From positions 1 to 7,765 of the forward strand of contig JALRDM010000218.1 in NCBI GenBank assembly GCA_023262195.1: DNA of 7,765 bases, given 5' to 3'. The notes below the pieces were generated by a model that was not told the origin of the DNA, did not search any database, and saw only the letters and a list, made by a program, of their open reading frames with translations. This stretch comes from Salibacteraceae bacterium. GTDB taxonomy: Bacteria; Bacteroidota; Bacteroidia; Flavobacteriales_G; Salibacteraceae. Below, one piece after another: positions 7,189-7,765 of the stretch; the stretch's first letter is position 1, and each line of letters starts with the position of its first letter. Both the position numbers and the translations under genes were made by a program.

Positions 7189-7617
7189 TTAGTGCAACTC
7201 AAAATCAAAACTTTGGACTTTTGATGAGTACTTAAGTATTGCTACCCTATTGACGCCTTTATTTTCAAGTCCGATCGGCTTAAGAGTGACCTCAAAACCA
7301 CCATATTCAAACCCCCATTTTTGTTTGGATTTGGGAACACTACGCGTGTCGATAACAAGAATTTTTGTGTGATATCCTGTATTGGAACACCACAGTTCCA
7401 GAACTTCATCAAACGGAAAATATGCTCTAAACCTTCCTGTTTCGTCCGTGGTGACTACGTTCAAAACTTCGCCATTTTCTTTCTTTATCTTAATGCTATG
7501 ATTTGGTAGAACGGCTCCAGATTCGAGTTTTAAAAACCCATCGAGCAGCAGGTTGTTCGTAGGGGGCTCTTCTTGTGCGAGGAGTGAAAAAGTAACTAGG
7601 GAAAGAAAAACTGTCGT
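7189..7617 (-). CDS. Secreted protein with carboxypeptidase-regulatory-like domain; start codon unresolved
   Basis: About 142 residues counted from an ACG at 7617. The reading frame carries a hydrophobic stretch reading VTTVFLSLVTFSLLAQ, a clear signal-peptide core with cleavage near LLAQ. It is followed by a beta-sandwich domain: GAVLPNHSIKIKKENGE, then VVTTDETGRFRAYFPFD, SNTGYHTKILVIDT and a closing strand. This is the pattern of carboxypeptidase-regulatory or peptidase-associated domains in Bacteroidota exported proteins, probably a small surface or periplasmic protein. No lipobox or T9SS tail is seen. The frame is open up to a TAA at 7678-7680, yet contains no ATG, GTG or TTG between that stop and the signal peptide. 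The nearest possible starts are an ACG two bases after the stop of the upstream mscS-type gene, or an ATG at 7651 that needs a +1 shift. The end coordinate given is therefore provisional. Confidence 0.7.
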   Translation of the reverse strand, partial: TTVFLSLVTFSLLAQEEPPTNNLLLDGFLKLESGAVLPNHSIKIKKENGEVLNVVTTDETGRFRAYFPFDEVLELWCSNTGYHTKILVIDTRSVPKSKQKWGFEYGGFEVTLKPIGLENKGVNRVAILKYSSKVQSFDFELH

Positions 7618-7619
7618 AA

Positions 7620-7765
7620 CTAACCTGACTGCTCTCGATAAAAATGAACATCCCTTTGCGGGAAAGGAATACGTACGTTATTCTCCCGAAATTTTTGATC
7701 AATCTGGAAGCGCAATTGGCTTCTTACAAATTCAATTTCCCACGTGTTTTCCGCCCAAAAAAGGA
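7620..7765 (-). CDS. Mechanosensitive ion channel, MscS family, C-terminal 47 residues only
   Basis: A minus-strand frame entering from the right edge and ending at a TAG at 7620-7622. It reads LFWAENTW at the edge, then FVRSQLRFQIDQKF, then RIPFPQRDVHFY and a short REQSG tail. The motif WxxxxxW...K-F-x-E-N-x-[VI]-x-IPFPQ-x-D-[VL]-H is the C-terminal end of the cytoplasmic alpha/beta vestibule domain of small-conductance mechanosensitive channels in many bacteria. These protect cells from osmotic downshock by releasing solutes. The transmembrane part lies outside the window. The gene ends two to three bases before, or slightly overlaps, the downstream secreted-protein gene, so the two probably share a transcript. 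Confidence 0.88.
   Translation of the reverse strand, partial: LFWAENTWEIEFVRSQLRFQIDQKFRENNVRIPFPQRDVHFYREQSG

Noticed and set aside
7186..7200. Small inverted repeat GAGTT-AGTGC-AACTC at the T9SS/secreted-protein junction as a terminator.
   Set aside because: Only five A/T-containing base pairs and no T-tract; such repeats are expected by chance.
7650..7670. An eight-pair stem (one G-U) that would cover AAAGGG and the AT of the ATG at 7651 on the minus strand, resembling a translation-blocking hairpin.
   Set aside because: These bases encode the conserved IPFPQR of the MscS tail in another frame, so the symmetry is explained by coding, and the ATG is probably not a real start.
7496..7702. 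Minus-strand open frame of 68 codons.
   Set aside because: It starts with TTG, overlaps the MscS tail and the secreted-protein signal peptide in a third frame, and has no recognisable protein features.

Overview
The window looks like ordinary chromosome from a marine-type member of the Bacteroidota, probably a flavobacterium or a cryomorph relative. Support for this: a protein with a C-terminal type IX secretion (T9SS) sorting domain, an Omp28-family lipoprotein, a fused two-domain carotenoid cyclase next to a CrtZ hydroxylase, TAnnTTTG-like -7 boxes in front of some genes, and starts that mostly lack a clear Shine-Dalgarno sequence. The rpoN-linked membrane protein is also of a kind I know mainly from this phylum. 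Coding density is very high and no intergenic stretch exceeds about 150 bases.

Layout, left to right. Bases 1-1227 (+) hold the C-terminal 408 residues of sigma-54 (rpoN). It is joined by an ATGA stop/start overlap to a 204-residue PAP2-like membrane protein (1224-1838, +). Converging on that pair is a minus-strand run read right to left: crtZ (start near 3465), a lycopene cyclase with a TTG start one base after the crtZ stop (2298-3017), and a small secreted protein of unknown function (1846-2256) with its own likely promoter. Divergent from crtZ is an Omp28-type thioredoxin-fold lipoprotein (3617-4447, +). Its stop codon overlaps that of a convergent ALDH7/AmaB-type aldehyde dehydrogenase (4442-5968, -). 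Divergent from the dehydrogenase is a secreted T9SS cargo protein (6059-7177, +). The right end carries a secreted protein with a carboxypeptidase-regulatory-like fold (about 7189-7617, -), and upstream of it the last 47 residues of an MscS-type mechanosensitive channel (7620-7765, -), cut by the window edge.

How the genes work together. CrtZ and the cyclase would carry out the last steps from lycopene through beta-carotene to zeaxanthin; phytoene synthase and desaturase must lie elsewhere. The dehydrogenase suggests lysine catabolism through 2-aminoadipate semialdehyde. The other genes are envelope or housekeeping functions with no obvious shared pathway.

I do not see a defence island, mobile element, CRISPR array, RNA gene or clearly new multi-gene system. 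The points most worth a second look are the secreted gene at 7189-7617, which has a clear signal-peptide-like region but no in-frame ATG, GTG or TTG start, the conserved but catalytically degenerate PAP2-like partner of rpoN, and the orphan secreted protein behind the carotenoid genes.
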